Below, one piece after another: positions 35,078 to 42,827 of a DNA stretch of 64,000 nucleotides. The stretch lies in contig JADGFI010000030.1 in NCBI GenBank assembly GCA_016743945.1, positions 1 to 64,000 of the forward strand, in the 5' to 3' direction. This DNA is from Desulfobacteraceae bacterium (GTDB lineage: Bacteria > Desulfobacterota > Desulfobacteria > Desulfobacterales > Desulfobacteraceae). Made by a program: the position numbers and the translations under genes. Every line of letters begins with the position of its first letter. The first letter of the stretch is position 1. The notes under the pieces were generated by a model. It made no database searches, had not been told where the DNA came from, and saw nothing but the letters and a program-made list of their open reading frames with translations.

Positions 35078-36541
35078 ATGCCGACTGCTTACGCTCCCAA
35101 AAAAAATATTCCTATAAACAAAGCCCAGCAAAATGGTAACGATTTCATAACATCGCCTCCTGTATTGCCAAAGTTTCCAGATGGTTTTTGCTGGGGACTG
35201 GCGACAGCGTCCTATCAGATAGAAGGAGCCCCAAAAGCGGACGGCAAAGGTAAATCTATCTGGGACACCTACGCGCACACGCCGGGAAAAATGAAAAACA
35301 ATGACACCGGTGATGTCGCTATTGACCACTACCGGCGTTATAAAGAAGATGTACAATTAATGAGGCAGATGGGTGCAAAAGGGTACAGATTTTCCATCGC
35401 ATGGCCTCGAATATTCCCCAAGGGTACAGGGCAGCCAAACTTAAAAGGGCTCGATTTTTATAACCGTCTCGTTGATGAATTACTTGATGCCGGCATCAAA
35501 CCCTACGCCACGCTTTACCACTGGGATCTTCCCCAGGCACTCCAGAACAAGGGAGGCTGGCAAACACGTGAAACACCTAAAGCCTTCGCGGAATATGCAG
35601 GCTTTATCGCGGAAAAACTAAGCGACAGGGTAAAACACTTTTTCACGATAAACGAGTTTCAAAATTTTGTCGATATGGGCCATTGCGGGATAGAGATGAC
35701 AGTTCAAGGCAAGCCAGTTCAAATCGAACTTGCTCCGGGTCTCAAACTTGCGCCCAAGGAATTGAATCAAGTTGCACATCATGCCGTGCTCGCCCACGGT
35801 ATGGCAGTACAAGCCATACGCGCAAAAGGAAAAAAAGATACTAAAGTAGGTCCTGCTGAAGTAATGTTTTGCGGGGTTCCGGTAATAGACACACCGGAGC
35901 ATGTTAAGGCCGCAAAAACAGCAACACGCCATCTCAACGCCCGCTTTCTGGATGTTATGCTGACGGGGAAATACAGTGATTCATACTTAAAAGAGGCAGG
36001 TAAAGATGCTCCTCAATTCACAGACGAAGACTTGCAGATCATTGCCTCTCCGGTGGATTTCGTTGGCATCAATGTATATATTCCGAAAATGTACGTAATG
36101 GCTTCTGAAAATGAATCCGGATACAGCAAAGTGCCAATGAACGTCTCACACCCGAAGATGCATTCGCCGTGGCACACCTTCTCTCCTGAAGTCCTTTACT
36201 GGGCGCCACGCCTGACACACGCCCTATGGAAGCCAAAGGAAATCTACATAACCGAAAACGGGTGCGCTGCCAGCGATGAAGTTTCCTCTAACGGTGAAGT
36301 TTATGATACCGATCGCATAATGTATTTACGCAGCGCCATGGGACAGCTTCAGAGGGCAACCTCCGAGGGCATTCCCATAAAAGGCAACTTTGTATGGAGT
36401 GCATTCGATAATTTGGAGTGGACCGGAGGCTTTGGAACGCGCTTTGGTTTGGTGCACGTAGATTTTAAAACACAAAAGCGCACACCAAAACTGAGTGCGG
36501 CATGGTTTAAAGAAGCAGCACGACAGAACGCAGTGGTATAA
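35078..36541 (+). CDS. Family 1 glycoside hydrolase (beta-glucosidase)
   Basis: 487 residues. GH1 retaining glycosidases hydrolyse beta-glucosides or related sugars. Seen: the family N-signature FPDGFCWGLATASYQIEGA, YRFSIAWPRIFP, YHWDLPQALQ, the acid/base Glu in FTINEFQNF (usual form TxNEP, so the Pro is replaced by Phe), the nucleophile Glu in EIYITENGCAA, and the closing FVWSAFDNLEWTGGFGTRFGLVHVD. There is no clear signal peptide; the short N-terminal tail is hydrophilic, so the enzyme is probably cytoplasmic. It stands alone with no sugar transporter beside it, which is odd for a sulfate-reducer-like genome and suggests acquisition. Confidence 0.9.
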   Translation: MPTAYAPKKNIPINKAQQNGNDFITSPPVLPKFPDGFCWGLATASYQIEGAPKADGKGKSIWDTYAHTPGKMKNNDTGDVAIDHYRRYKEDVQLMRQMGAKGYRFSIAWPRIFPKGTGQPNLKGLDFYNRLVDELLDAGIKPYATLYHWDLPQALQNKGGWQTRETPKAFAEYAGFIAEKLSDRVKHFFTINEFQNFVDMGHCGIEMTVQGKPVQIELAPGLKLAPKELNQVAHHAVLAHGMAVQAIRAKGKKDTKVGPAEVMFCGVPVIDTPEHVKAAKTATRHLNARFLDVMLTGKYSDSYLKEAGKDAPQFTDEDLQIIASPVDFVGINVYIPKMYVMASENESGYSKVPMNVSHPKMHSPWHTFSPEVLYWAPRLTHALWKPKEIYITENGCAASDEVSSNGEVYDTDRIMYLRSAMGQLQRATSEGIPIKGNFVWSAFDNLEWTGGFGTRFGLVHVDFKTQKRTPKLSAAWFKEAARQNAVV

Positions 36542-36570
36542 CTGCAAAAAATATTTCAATGCGCACGCAT

Positions 36571-36606
36571 GATATCCTCCTATACCTAAAAGGATAGGAG
36601 GATATC
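36571..36606. terminator. Strong hairpin between convergent genes
   Basis: GATATCCTCCTAT (36571-36583) and ATAGGAGGATATC (36594-36606) form a perfect 13-base stem, extended by CCT/AGG inside the loop with one bulged A. It lies 29 bases after the beta-glucosidase stop and 12 bases beyond the end of the minus-strand remnant, where a bidirectional terminator would be. No T run follows immediately on either strand. Confidence 0.55.
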
Positions 36607-36617
36607 AATATGCCAAG

Positions 36618-36986
36618 CTAACCTTCAAATGGTATAATAAGCTTAAATTTTCCTGTCTTTATATTCATTTCAATTGACTCGACAACTTCTACTTGCATAG
36701 AGACAAAACCGTCAAGATTTTCCTCTATTAGTATATTCAAAAGTTTTTTTTCGACTAATTGTTTTGTGTCACTATAGCCATCGGCCATATTGATTCGGAG
36801 GAGTAAGGCGTCAGGCGCTGTTGGCTCAAATTAGAATTTCTTCAAACCAGGAGCAAAAAATTCGACCAATTTAAATGGATGAATTTGATGTTTCACACCA
36901 TCATCAACAAAAGTTAAAATATCTGTTTCTCTTCCGGCAAACTTATCAAGATAAATAAAAGGCTGATCAACTGTCTTGAGCACCAT
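36618..36986 (-). pseudogene. C-terminal remnant of a PaaK/CapK-like adenylate-forming enzyme, interrupted by a stop
   Basis: Reading the minus strand from 36986: MVLKTVDQPFIYLDKFAGRE, TDILTFVDDG, HPFKLVEFFAPGLKKF, then TAA (36833-36831). In the same frame, without any gap, it continues FEPTAPDALLLRINMADGY, VEKKLLNILIEENLDGF and VVESIEMNIKTGKFKLIIP to a TAG at 36618. The phrase GLKKF-stop-FEPTAPDALLLRI looks like a CAA-to-TAA change inside a continuous domain. The pattern (hydrophobic strand, GRxxDIL, PGLKKFQ, closing TGKxK) resembles the C-terminal domain of phenylacetate-CoA ligase/CapK proteins. The N-terminal three quarters are absent and the AhpD-like gene abuts upstream. Confidence 0.6.
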
Positions 36987-36988
36987 TG

Positions 36989-37345
36989 TTATGGCAGTAT
37001 TATCAATCCTCGTTCTTGAAGATACTCTGCAACGATCAGGGCTTTGCTCCAAGCAAGAGTGCCACCCATGCTTACTGCGACAGAACAAACCTCGAAAATT
37101 TCGGAAGGTGTTGCACCAAGTTCTATTGCTTTTGAGGTTTGAGAGATCATACAATCTTTACAGCCTGCTTGCACAGCAACAGCTAATGACATCAATCTTT
37201 TGGTTTTAACATCAAGTGCACCATCACTGTATACAGCATCTTTAACAGAACCATAATAAGCTTCAGAAAGACCAGGCATTTGTCCCTTTGTTAAATCAAA
37301 CAATGCCCACATTTTTTCTTCATATTGAAGTACAGATTGACTCAT
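36989..37345 (-). CDS. Carboxymuconolactone decarboxylase / AhpD-like protein
   Basis: 118 residues. The CxxC motif in AVQAGCKDCMISQTSKAIELGAT, with downstream hydrophobic helices, is typical of AhpD-like or carboxymuconolactone decarboxylase family proteins. These are small helical proteins, often with disulfide reductase or peroxide-defence roles. The pattern ALDVKTKRLMSLAVAVQAGC is very characteristic. The start at 37345 is preceded by AAGAGGAGACC. The gene is AT-rich compared with its neighbours. A decayed adenylating-enzyme fragment follows two bases after its stop. Confidence 0.87.
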   Translation of the reverse strand: MSQSVLQYEEKMWALFDLTKGQMPGLSEAYYGSVKDAVYSDGALDVKTKRLMSLAVAVQAGCKDCMISQTSKAIELGATPSEIFEVCSVAVSMGGTLAWSKALIVAEYLQERGLIILP

Positions 37346-37658
37346 TTCATGGTCTCCTCTTATTCTTTACTCTCTTTAAAAGTTTTATCAATTATTTACA
37401 TGGTCTTAACTAACAATGCCGCTGATCTGGACCGGATACGTTTATTTTGACTATGGAGTTTATATCGCCTGTCTTCTGACGGTGCAAGGAAAATATGAAG
37501 TTGGTTTTGAGGAAACTCCAGAAATTTTCTATCCCGCGGCTTCAATATTTATATTTTCCTTTTTATCTTGTTATAACGGTATAGCTGAGGTTCAGAAAAA
37601 TATAGTTGCTTCATCTCTTTTTTTAAATTTGGATTAAGGGCGCTGCCGCTTTTTTCCC
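37346..37658. other. Intergenic stretch without supported gene
   Basis: AT-rich DNA between the AhpD-like gene and the sensor-kinase operon. A 73-codon open frame (37416-37637) shows no family-like pattern and no ribosome site, so I do not call it. Nothing else is supported here apart from the promoter that begins at 37659. Confidence 0.4.
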
Positions 37659-37686
37659 TTGACACCAGAGTGTCCAATGGGATACT
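37659..37686 (+). promoter_or_regulatory. Promoter with internal operator-like inverted repeat for the HTH/kinase/regulator operon
   Basis: TTGACA (37659-37664) and GATACT (37681-37686) are 16 bases apart. GACAC (37661-37665) and GTGTC (37670-37674) form an inverted repeat around CAGA that overlaps the -35 element, the right place for repression, perhaps by the small HTH protein encoded 29 bases downstream. Confidence 0.45.
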
Positions 37687-37714
37687 TGATCATACTAAAA
37701 ATGTGATGATATGA

Positions 37715-37939
37715 ATGATAAAAAAAATCCAAAACAGAGTAACATCCCTTGACCGTGCAACAGACATCATTGAATTTACGGCATCCTGTGGAAAAGAAAT
37801 ACCGATTTCCCATATCGTTACAAACCTTGATATTCCCCTCCAATCCCTTATTCGAACCCTGGACAAGGATCAGCTTATCCTGCCGGAACAACTCCCAGGC
37901 AGCAAATATTTCCATAAAATAAATTCATCAGAGGATTAG
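37715..37939 (+). CDS. Small IclR-like helix-turn-helix protein
   Basis: 74 residues. SLDRATDIIEFTASCGKEIPISHIVTNLDIPLQSLIRTLDKDQ resembles the N-terminal winged helix of IclR regulators (usual form SLxRALxIL...ISEIAxxLxLPxSTxxRLLxTL). The 150-residue IclR ligand domain is absent and the protein ends soon after the HTH. The stop is one base before the ATG of the sensor kinase, so the two are likely co-translated. It may be a miniature DNA-binding partner of the two-component system or the stump of an IclR gene. The ribosome site is weak, so confidence is moderate. Confidence 0.5.
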   Translation: MIKKIQNRVTSLDRATDIIEFTASCGKEIPISHIVTNLDIPLQSLIRTLDKDQLILPEQLPGSKYFHKINSSED

Positions 37940-37940
37940 A

Positions 37941-39650
37941 ATGCCGATTGTTCTTTTTTTTCTATTGCTGCTTTCCATGCAGATTGCCTTTTTGCCCGGT
38001 CTTCTGACCCAGGGCGAAAAAGTATCCAATCCGCACAAGACCATTGTGGTAGGCGGAAGCAGCATTAACGCCCCATATGAATTTTTGGACAATGACAATG
38101 AACCCGACGGATACAATGTGGACCTGACCCGGGCCATCGCCACGGAAACAGGTGTTGATGTTAAAATCAAGCTCACTCGCATAACCCGGGCCAAAAAGGA
38201 TTTAATAAACGGCAAGATCGATTTACTCGAGGGAGTCATGGAATCATATGCCGAAAAGAATAATTTTTTATTCACCCCCCATACAAGAGTGAGACAAAGG
38301 GTTTTTACCCATGATCCCGGCCTGCCCGAAATTGTTTCACTGGCACAACTGGAGGGAAAAAAAATCCTTGTAAAAAAAGGCGGAATCAACCACGGCTTTC
38401 TTATCGAGCACAAGACAAAGGCTTATGTCACGCCCGTCAATACAAAGGCGGATGCCCTTGGACAACTGGCTTCCGGCAAATATGACTATGCCGTCATATC
38501 CAGCATTTCAAGCCGGTACATCAAAAGACAGCTGAAATTTTTAAACAGCCTGCCCCAGGGCAAGAAGATCATGGAGGCCGGAGAGATACAACCGCCCCTG
38601 AAATACGGTTTTGCCGCAGCCCCGGGAAATAAAAAATTGATGGATAAATTCAGCCTGGGCTTAAGAAACCTTCAAGACAAAAGGTTGCAACAGGAGATAC
38701 AGGAACAATGGCTGGGGGAAGACTTATTGGCCAACAGCCATGGGGAATATCCCAGGCTCAGGATCGGCAACTATATTTTTACCCCCCTAATTTTTTTGAT
38801 CTGCACCGTGGTACTGTGGAACAGGTCCCTTAAAAGGGAAGTAGAACGAAGGTCCAAGGAGCTTGCCTTAAAGCAGCAACAATTGATCCATGCAGACAAA
38901 ATGGCCTCCCTGGGAACCCTGGTGTCGGGGGTGGCCCATGAAATCAATAATCCCACGGGCTTGATCCTTTACAATCTTTCAGTATTGGAAAAGATCTGCC
39001 GGGCCGCTGAATCCACCCTTGAAGAACGGTACCACGACTCGGGGGATTTTTTCATCGGCGGCATGAAATACTCCCTGTTGCGGCAGGAATCTTCGGCTGT
39101 ATTTGAAGAGATGAAAGACGGGGCCACCCGTATTAAACAGATTGTGGACGATTTAAAAGATTTTGCCCGAAAAGATGAAGCCCAGCTGACAGAAAGGGTT
39201 AACCTGAATAAGGTTCTCGGCAATGCCGTCCGGTTGATCAAAACCCCAATCCGGCGGATAAATTGTCATATTGAGGTCAGTTACGGGGATCCAATCCCAA
39301 AATTTTTGGGAAGCAGCCGCAGGATCGAACAGGTGATCATCAACCTTATTTTGAACGCCTGCCAGGCCCTTGACGACCCGGAAAAAAAAGTTTGTGTCAG
39401 AACTTTTTTTTCTGAAGACAATGAAATCATCCTGGAGGTCAAAGATGAGGGTGTGGGCATCCCGGCCAACCAGCTTGGACATCTGACAGATCCGTTTTAC
39501 ACCACCCGTCGGACCCAAGGTGGCACCGGTCTGGGCCTTTCCATATCGGCCAATATTATGGCGGAACACAAAGGTTCTTTGAAATTTCATTCAAAACCCG
39601 GCATGGGAACCACGGCCTCCATGCACCTTAAAGCCTCCAAAAGGATATAG
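37941..39650 (+). CDS. Histidine kinase with periplasmic solute-binding (SBP family 3) sensor domain
   Basis: 569 residues. An N-terminal signal/anchor (IVLFFLLLLSMQIAFLPGLL) is followed by a solute-binding domain like those of amino acid transporters (about 35-260; INAPYEFLDNDNEPDGYNVDLTRAIA, GKKILVKKGG, KYDYAVISSISS). A second membrane segment (YIFTPLIFLICTVVLWN) leads into the kinase: H box GVAHEINNPTG, N box IEQVIINLILNACQAL, G1 VKDEGVGIP, and F/G2 DPFYTTRRTQGGTGLGLS. It should sense a periplasmic ligand, probably an amino acid or related acid, and phosphorylate the regulator encoded three bases downstream. There is no HAMP or PAS domain. Confidence 0.9.
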   Translation: MPIVLFFLLLLSMQIAFLPGLLTQGEKVSNPHKTIVVGGSSINAPYEFLDNDNEPDGYNVDLTRAIATETGVDVKIKLTRITRAKKDLINGKIDLLEGVMESYAEKNNFLFTPHTRVRQRVFTHDPGLPEIVSLAQLEGKKILVKKGGINHGFLIEHKTKAYVTPVNTKADALGQLASGKYDYAVISSISSRYIKRQLKFLNSLPQGKKIMEAGEIQPPLKYGFAAAPGNKKLMDKFSLGLRNLQDKRLQQEIQEQWLGEDLLANSHGEYPRLRIGNYIFTPLIFLICTVVLWNRSLKREVERRSKELALKQQQLIHADKMASLGTLVSGVAHEINNPTGLILYNLSVLEKICRAAESTLEERYHDSGDFFIGGMKYSLLRQESSAVFEEMKDGATRIKQIVDDLKDFARKDEAQLTERVNLNKVLGNAVRLIKTPIRRINCHIEVSYGDPIPKFLGSSRRIEQVIINLILNACQALDDPEKKVCVRTFFSEDNEIILEVKDEGVGIPANQLGHLTDPFYTTRRTQGGTGLGLSISANIMAEHKGSLKFHSKPGMGTTASMHLKASKRI

Positions 39651-39653
39651 ACA

Positions 39654-41069
39654 ATGGAAGAAACCTTGTACCCGGCATTCAGCATATTGTTGGTGGACGA
39701 TGAAAGTGCATGGCTCAGAACAATGACCATGACCCTGAGCATGGACGGCGGCATCAATAATGTCATCCGCTGCCAGGACAGCCGCCAGGTGCCAGATATC
39801 CTGTCCGACCAAAATGTCGGAATCGTTCTCCTTGACCTGAACATGCCCCATGTCAGCGGGAACGAACTCCTTTCCCGGATCGTTTCCAGCCATCCCGATG
39901 TCACGGTGATTGTGGTCTCCGGTTTAAACCAGATCGACATTGCCGTGGAATGCATCCAAAAAGGAGCATTGGATTTTTACGTCAAAACCGGTGAAAAGGA
40001 AAGGTTGCTAAAAGGAATACAGCGGGCCATCAGGACCATTGAGCTTGAGCGGGAAAATATTGAAATCCGCAGCCGGTTTCTAAAGGGCCTCCTGGAAAAC
40101 CCGGAGCTTTTCTGCGAGATCATCACCCAGGATAAGACCATGTTTTCCATTTTTCAATACATTGAAGCCATTGCCCGAAGCTCCCAACCGGTTCTCATCA
40201 CCGGGGAGAGCGGGGTGGGCAAGGAATTGATTGCAAGGTCCATCCACAGACTCAGCCGCAGAAAAGGTCCCCTGGTCAGCGTAAATGTGGCAGGCCTCGA
40301 CGATTCTGTTTTTTCAGACACCCTGTTCGGCCATTGCAAGGGCGCCTTCACAGGAGCTCAAACCGCCAGAAAAGGAATGGTGGAAAACGCAAGCAACGGC
40401 ACCCTGTTCCTGGATGAAATCGGAGATCTGAATGTTTCTTCCCAGATCAAATTGCTCCGCCTCCTCCAGGAAGGAGAGTATTTTCAGCTGGGCTGCGATA
40501 TACCCAAAAGAAGCAATACCCGCATTGTGGTGGCCACCCACGAGGACCTGGCAGCCAGCCAGGCATCGGGCAAACTTAGAAAAGACCTCTATTACCGTTT
40601 GTGCGGTCACCATGTGGATATCCCTCCCCTGAAAAACCGGAAAAACGATATCCCCCTGTTGCTGGACCATTTTCTCAAGAAGGCCGCCGATGAGTTTAAC
40701 AAGACCAAGCCCAGAATTCCCAAGGAACTGCCCCTCATGCTCATGAATTACGATTTCCCGGGAAACATACGGGAACTCAAAGGAATGGTCTATGACGCCA
40801 TGGGCCTCCATAAAGCCAAGATGCTCTCAATGGCGGCCTTTAAAAAGGCCATCGATAAAGGGGATTCTTCACGGCACATTCCCAAAGAGGCCTTAGGGAA
40901 AAGCGTTTTTGCCCCGGACCGTCCCCTGCCCCATCTAAGGGAAGTCGGGGACCTTTTGGTTCTTGAAGCCATGAAGCAGGCCCAGGGAAACCAATCCCTG
41001 GCCGCAAGGCTTCTTGGTGTGTCCCAGCCGGCCCTCAACAAGCGGCTGAAAAAAATAGCCACCGACTGA
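39654..41069 (+). CDS. NtrC-family sigma-54-dependent response regulator
   Basis: 471 residues. The receiver domain (1-120) has acidic residues VDDES, the phosphorylated Asp in VLLDLNMPHVSG and Lys in DFYVKTGEKE. The AAA+ domain has Walker A GESGVGKE, the sigma-54 contact loop GAFTGA and Walker B GTLFLDEIGD. A Fis-type helix-turn-helix closes it (AMKQAQGNQSLAARLLGVSQPALNKRLKK). It pairs with the kinase immediately upstream. A near-perfect sigma-54 promoter (41264) and inverted repeats that would suit its binding lie directly downstream, before the aspartase gene, so that operon is the predicted target. Confidence 0.93.
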   Translation: MEETLYPAFSILLVDDESAWLRTMTMTLSMDGGINNVIRCQDSRQVPDILSDQNVGIVLLDLNMPHVSGNELLSRIVSSHPDVTVIVVSGLNQIDIAVECIQKGALDFYVKTGEKERLLKGIQRAIRTIELERENIEIRSRFLKGLLENPELFCEIITQDKTMFSIFQYIEAIARSSQPVLITGESGVGKELIARSIHRLSRRKGPLVSVNVAGLDDSVFSDTLFGHCKGAFTGAQTARKGMVENASNGTLFLDEIGDLNVSSQIKLLRLLQEGEYFQLGCDIPKRSNTRIVVATHEDLAASQASGKLRKDLYYRLCGHHVDIPPLKNRKNDIPLLLDHFLKKAADEFNKTKPRIPKELPLMLMNYDFPGNIRELKGMVYDAMGLHKAKMLSMAAFKKAIDKGDSSRHIPKEALGKSVFAPDRPLPHLREVGDLLVLEAMKQAQGNQSLAARLLGVSQPALNKRLKKIATD

Positions 41070-41081
41070 AGTTTAACCCCC

Positions 41082-41126
41082 TATAACCAACCCCATAGGT
41101 TATAACTTTGGTAAAGGGGGATAACC
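41082..41126. promoter_or_regulatory. Possible additional activator sites upstream of the aspartase operon
   Basis: TATAACC (41082-41088) and GGTTATA (41098-41104) form a 7-base inverted repeat, followed by GGGGGATAACC (41116-41126). They share the ATAACC element with the 30-base inverted repeat at 41161, so they may be extra enhancer sites for the same regulator. They start 13 bases after the regulator stop. Confidence 0.45.
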
Positions 41127-41160
41127 TGCCGATATTAAAGTCATTCAAACAAAATTCCTC

Positions 41161-41190
41161 CAAGGGGCATAACCAATGTTATACCCCTTG
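41161..41190. promoter_or_regulatory. Inverted repeat, likely NtrC-type enhancer site
   Basis: CAAGGGGCATAAC (41161-41173) and GTTATACCCCTTG (41178-41190) are 13-base arms with one mismatch around CAAT. The centre lies about 90 bases upstream of the sigma-54 -24 element, the typical place for a bacterial enhancer-binding protein. The predicted ligand is the regulator at 39654. Confidence 0.65.
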
Positions 41191-41263
41191 AATTTTTGGA
41201 TGTGACAGCTCCTGTTTCAATAAAATTCTTTATAATCAAAGCCTTGAATAAAAGACGCTTCCC

Positions 41264-41279
41264 TGGCACCATCATTGCT
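41264..41279 (+). promoter_or_regulatory. Sigma-54 promoter of the aspartase operon
   Basis: TGGCAC (41264-41269), five bases, then TTGCT (41275-41279) match the -24/-12 consensus TGGCAC-N5-TTGC(A/T) exactly. Transcription would start near 41290, giving a leader of about 80 bases before the aspartase ATG. The divergence-free context and the adjacent NtrC-type regulator support it. Confidence 0.8.
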
Positions 41280-41371
41280 ATCTATGACGTGGCAGAGACT
41301 ACCGGACCGAATTTTAAGTCCAACCGACTGTTAAGGTTTAAACTAAGGATTAAACAGGAGATTAAGGTTAA

Positions 41372-42781
41372 ATGTCAGAAAAATATAGATTGGAACACGA
41401 TCTTCTAGGTGATAGAAAGGTTCCAAAGGAATGCTACTACGGTATCCAGACTTTGAGGGCAAAAGAAAATTTTCAGCTCACAGGGATACCCATTTCATCC
41501 ACCCCGTCCATGATCAATGCCCTGGCCTATGTTAAAAAATCAGCCGCATTGGCCAATGTCGAATTGGGTCTGCTGCCCGCCGATGTTGCCAAGGCCATAT
41601 CCGAGGCATCCGACCGGATCATCTCGGGCAGATACCATGACCAGTTCATCGTTGATGTGTTCCAGGGAGGGGCGGGCACCTCCACCAACATGAACGCCAA
41701 TGAGGTCATTGCCAACATTGCCCTTGAAATCATGGGCCGTGAAAAGGGGGAGTATGAATACTGTCATCCCAACAACCACGTCAATTGTTCCCAGTCTACC
41801 AATGACGCTTATCCCACGGCCTTTCGCGTTGCCCTGCATTTTGAGCTTAAAGGACTCATGAAAGGGATGCTGGCCCTCCAGAAATCCTTTGCCGACAAGG
41901 GCAGCGAATTTGCAGACGTTCTGAAAATGGGGCGTACCCAGCTCCAGGACGCCGTTCCCATGACCATGGGCCAGGAATTCAATGCCTATGCCACCACCAT
42001 CGGTGAAGATATTGACCGGATTTTTGAGGCCCATAACCTGATCCATGAGATCAACCTGGGGGCCACGGCCATTGGGACGGGGTTGAATGCCCCGTTGGAT
42101 TATCCTTGCATCGCCATCCAGCACCTTAAAAACCTCACCGGCATTCCTTTGGAAACATCGGCCAACCTGGTGGAGGCCACCTGGGACACCGGGGCCTATA
42201 TGCAGGTTTCAGGGGTGTTGAAACGATTTGCCATCAAACTTTCAAAAATATGCAGCGATCTGAGGCTGTTGTCTTCCGGACCCAGGGCCGGATTCAATGA
42301 AATCTGCCTTCCCAAAATGCAGCCGGGCTCCTCCATCATGCCCGGCAAGGTCAACCCGGTCATTCCCGAGGTCATCAACCAGATCGCCTACCAGGTTGCA
42401 GGCGGTGATGTTGCCATCACCATGGCCAGTGAAAACGGCCAGCTCCAGCTGAATGTGATGGAACCTGTGATCGCCTACAACCTTTTTTCGTCCATCAACC
42501 TGCTCACCAGGGGATGCTTCACCCTAAAGGATAAATGCGTCACCGGAATCAGTGCCAACAAAGAACTTTGCCGGCAGATGGTTGAAAACAGCATCGGCAT
42601 TATCACGGCCTTAAATCCCTGCATCGGGTATGAAAATGCCAACGCCATTGCAAAACAGGCCCTGGAGACAAACACCTCGGTATACGACCTGGTTCTGGAA
42701 AAAAAGCTTTTATCCAAGGATAGACTGGATCAGATCCTGTCGCCTGAAAATATGATGTCGCCCAGATTTGCCCTGAATTAA
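41372..42781 (+). CDS. aspA: Aspartate ammonia-lyase
   Basis: 469 residues, the normal length. Aspartase splits L-aspartate into fumarate and ammonia; in anaerobes the fumarate can serve as electron acceptor. Seen: EHDLLGDRKVPKECYYGIQT, the GGAGTSTNMNANEVIAN block, NHVNCSQSTNDAYPTAFRVA, the GRTQLQDAVPMTMGQEF block and the superfamily signature GSSIMPGKVNP with the catalytic Ser. The close YYGIQTLRA start is aspartase-like rather than class II fumarase-like. It is the first gene of the sigma-54-controlled operon 41.4-46.6 kb. The ribosome site is GGAGATTAAGGTTAA. Confidence 0.93.
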   Translation: MSEKYRLEHDLLGDRKVPKECYYGIQTLRAKENFQLTGIPISSTPSMINALAYVKKSAALANVELGLLPADVAKAISEASDRIISGRYHDQFIVDVFQGGAGTSTNMNANEVIANIALEIMGREKGEYEYCHPNNHVNCSQSTNDAYPTAFRVALHFELKGLMKGMLALQKSFADKGSEFADVLKMGRTQLQDAVPMTMGQEFNAYATTIGEDIDRIFEAHNLIHEINLGATAIGTGLNAPLDYPCIAIQHLKNLTGIPLETSANLVEATWDTGAYMQVSGVLKRFAIKLSKICSDLRLLSSGPRAGFNEICLPKMQPGSSIMPGKVNPVIPEVINQIAYQVAGGDVAITMASENGQLQLNVMEPVIAYNLFSSINLLTRGCFTLKDKCVTGISANKELCRQMVENSIGIITALNPCIGYENANAIAKQALETNTSVYDLVLEKKLLSKDRLDQILSPENMMSPRFALN

Positions 42782-42827
42782 AGGCTCAAACAAAAACCAT
42801 AAAAAAAACCATTAAGGATTAAAAATT

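Noticed and set aside
36831..36986. Independent 51-codon small gene after the AhpD-like gene
   Set aside because: It reads in frame across its TAA into more family-like sequence, so it is better explained as part of a broken adenylating enzyme.
37416..37637. 73-codon open frame between the AhpD-like gene and the kinase operon
   Set aside because: No ribosome site and no recognisable pattern in AT-rich DNA; likely chance.
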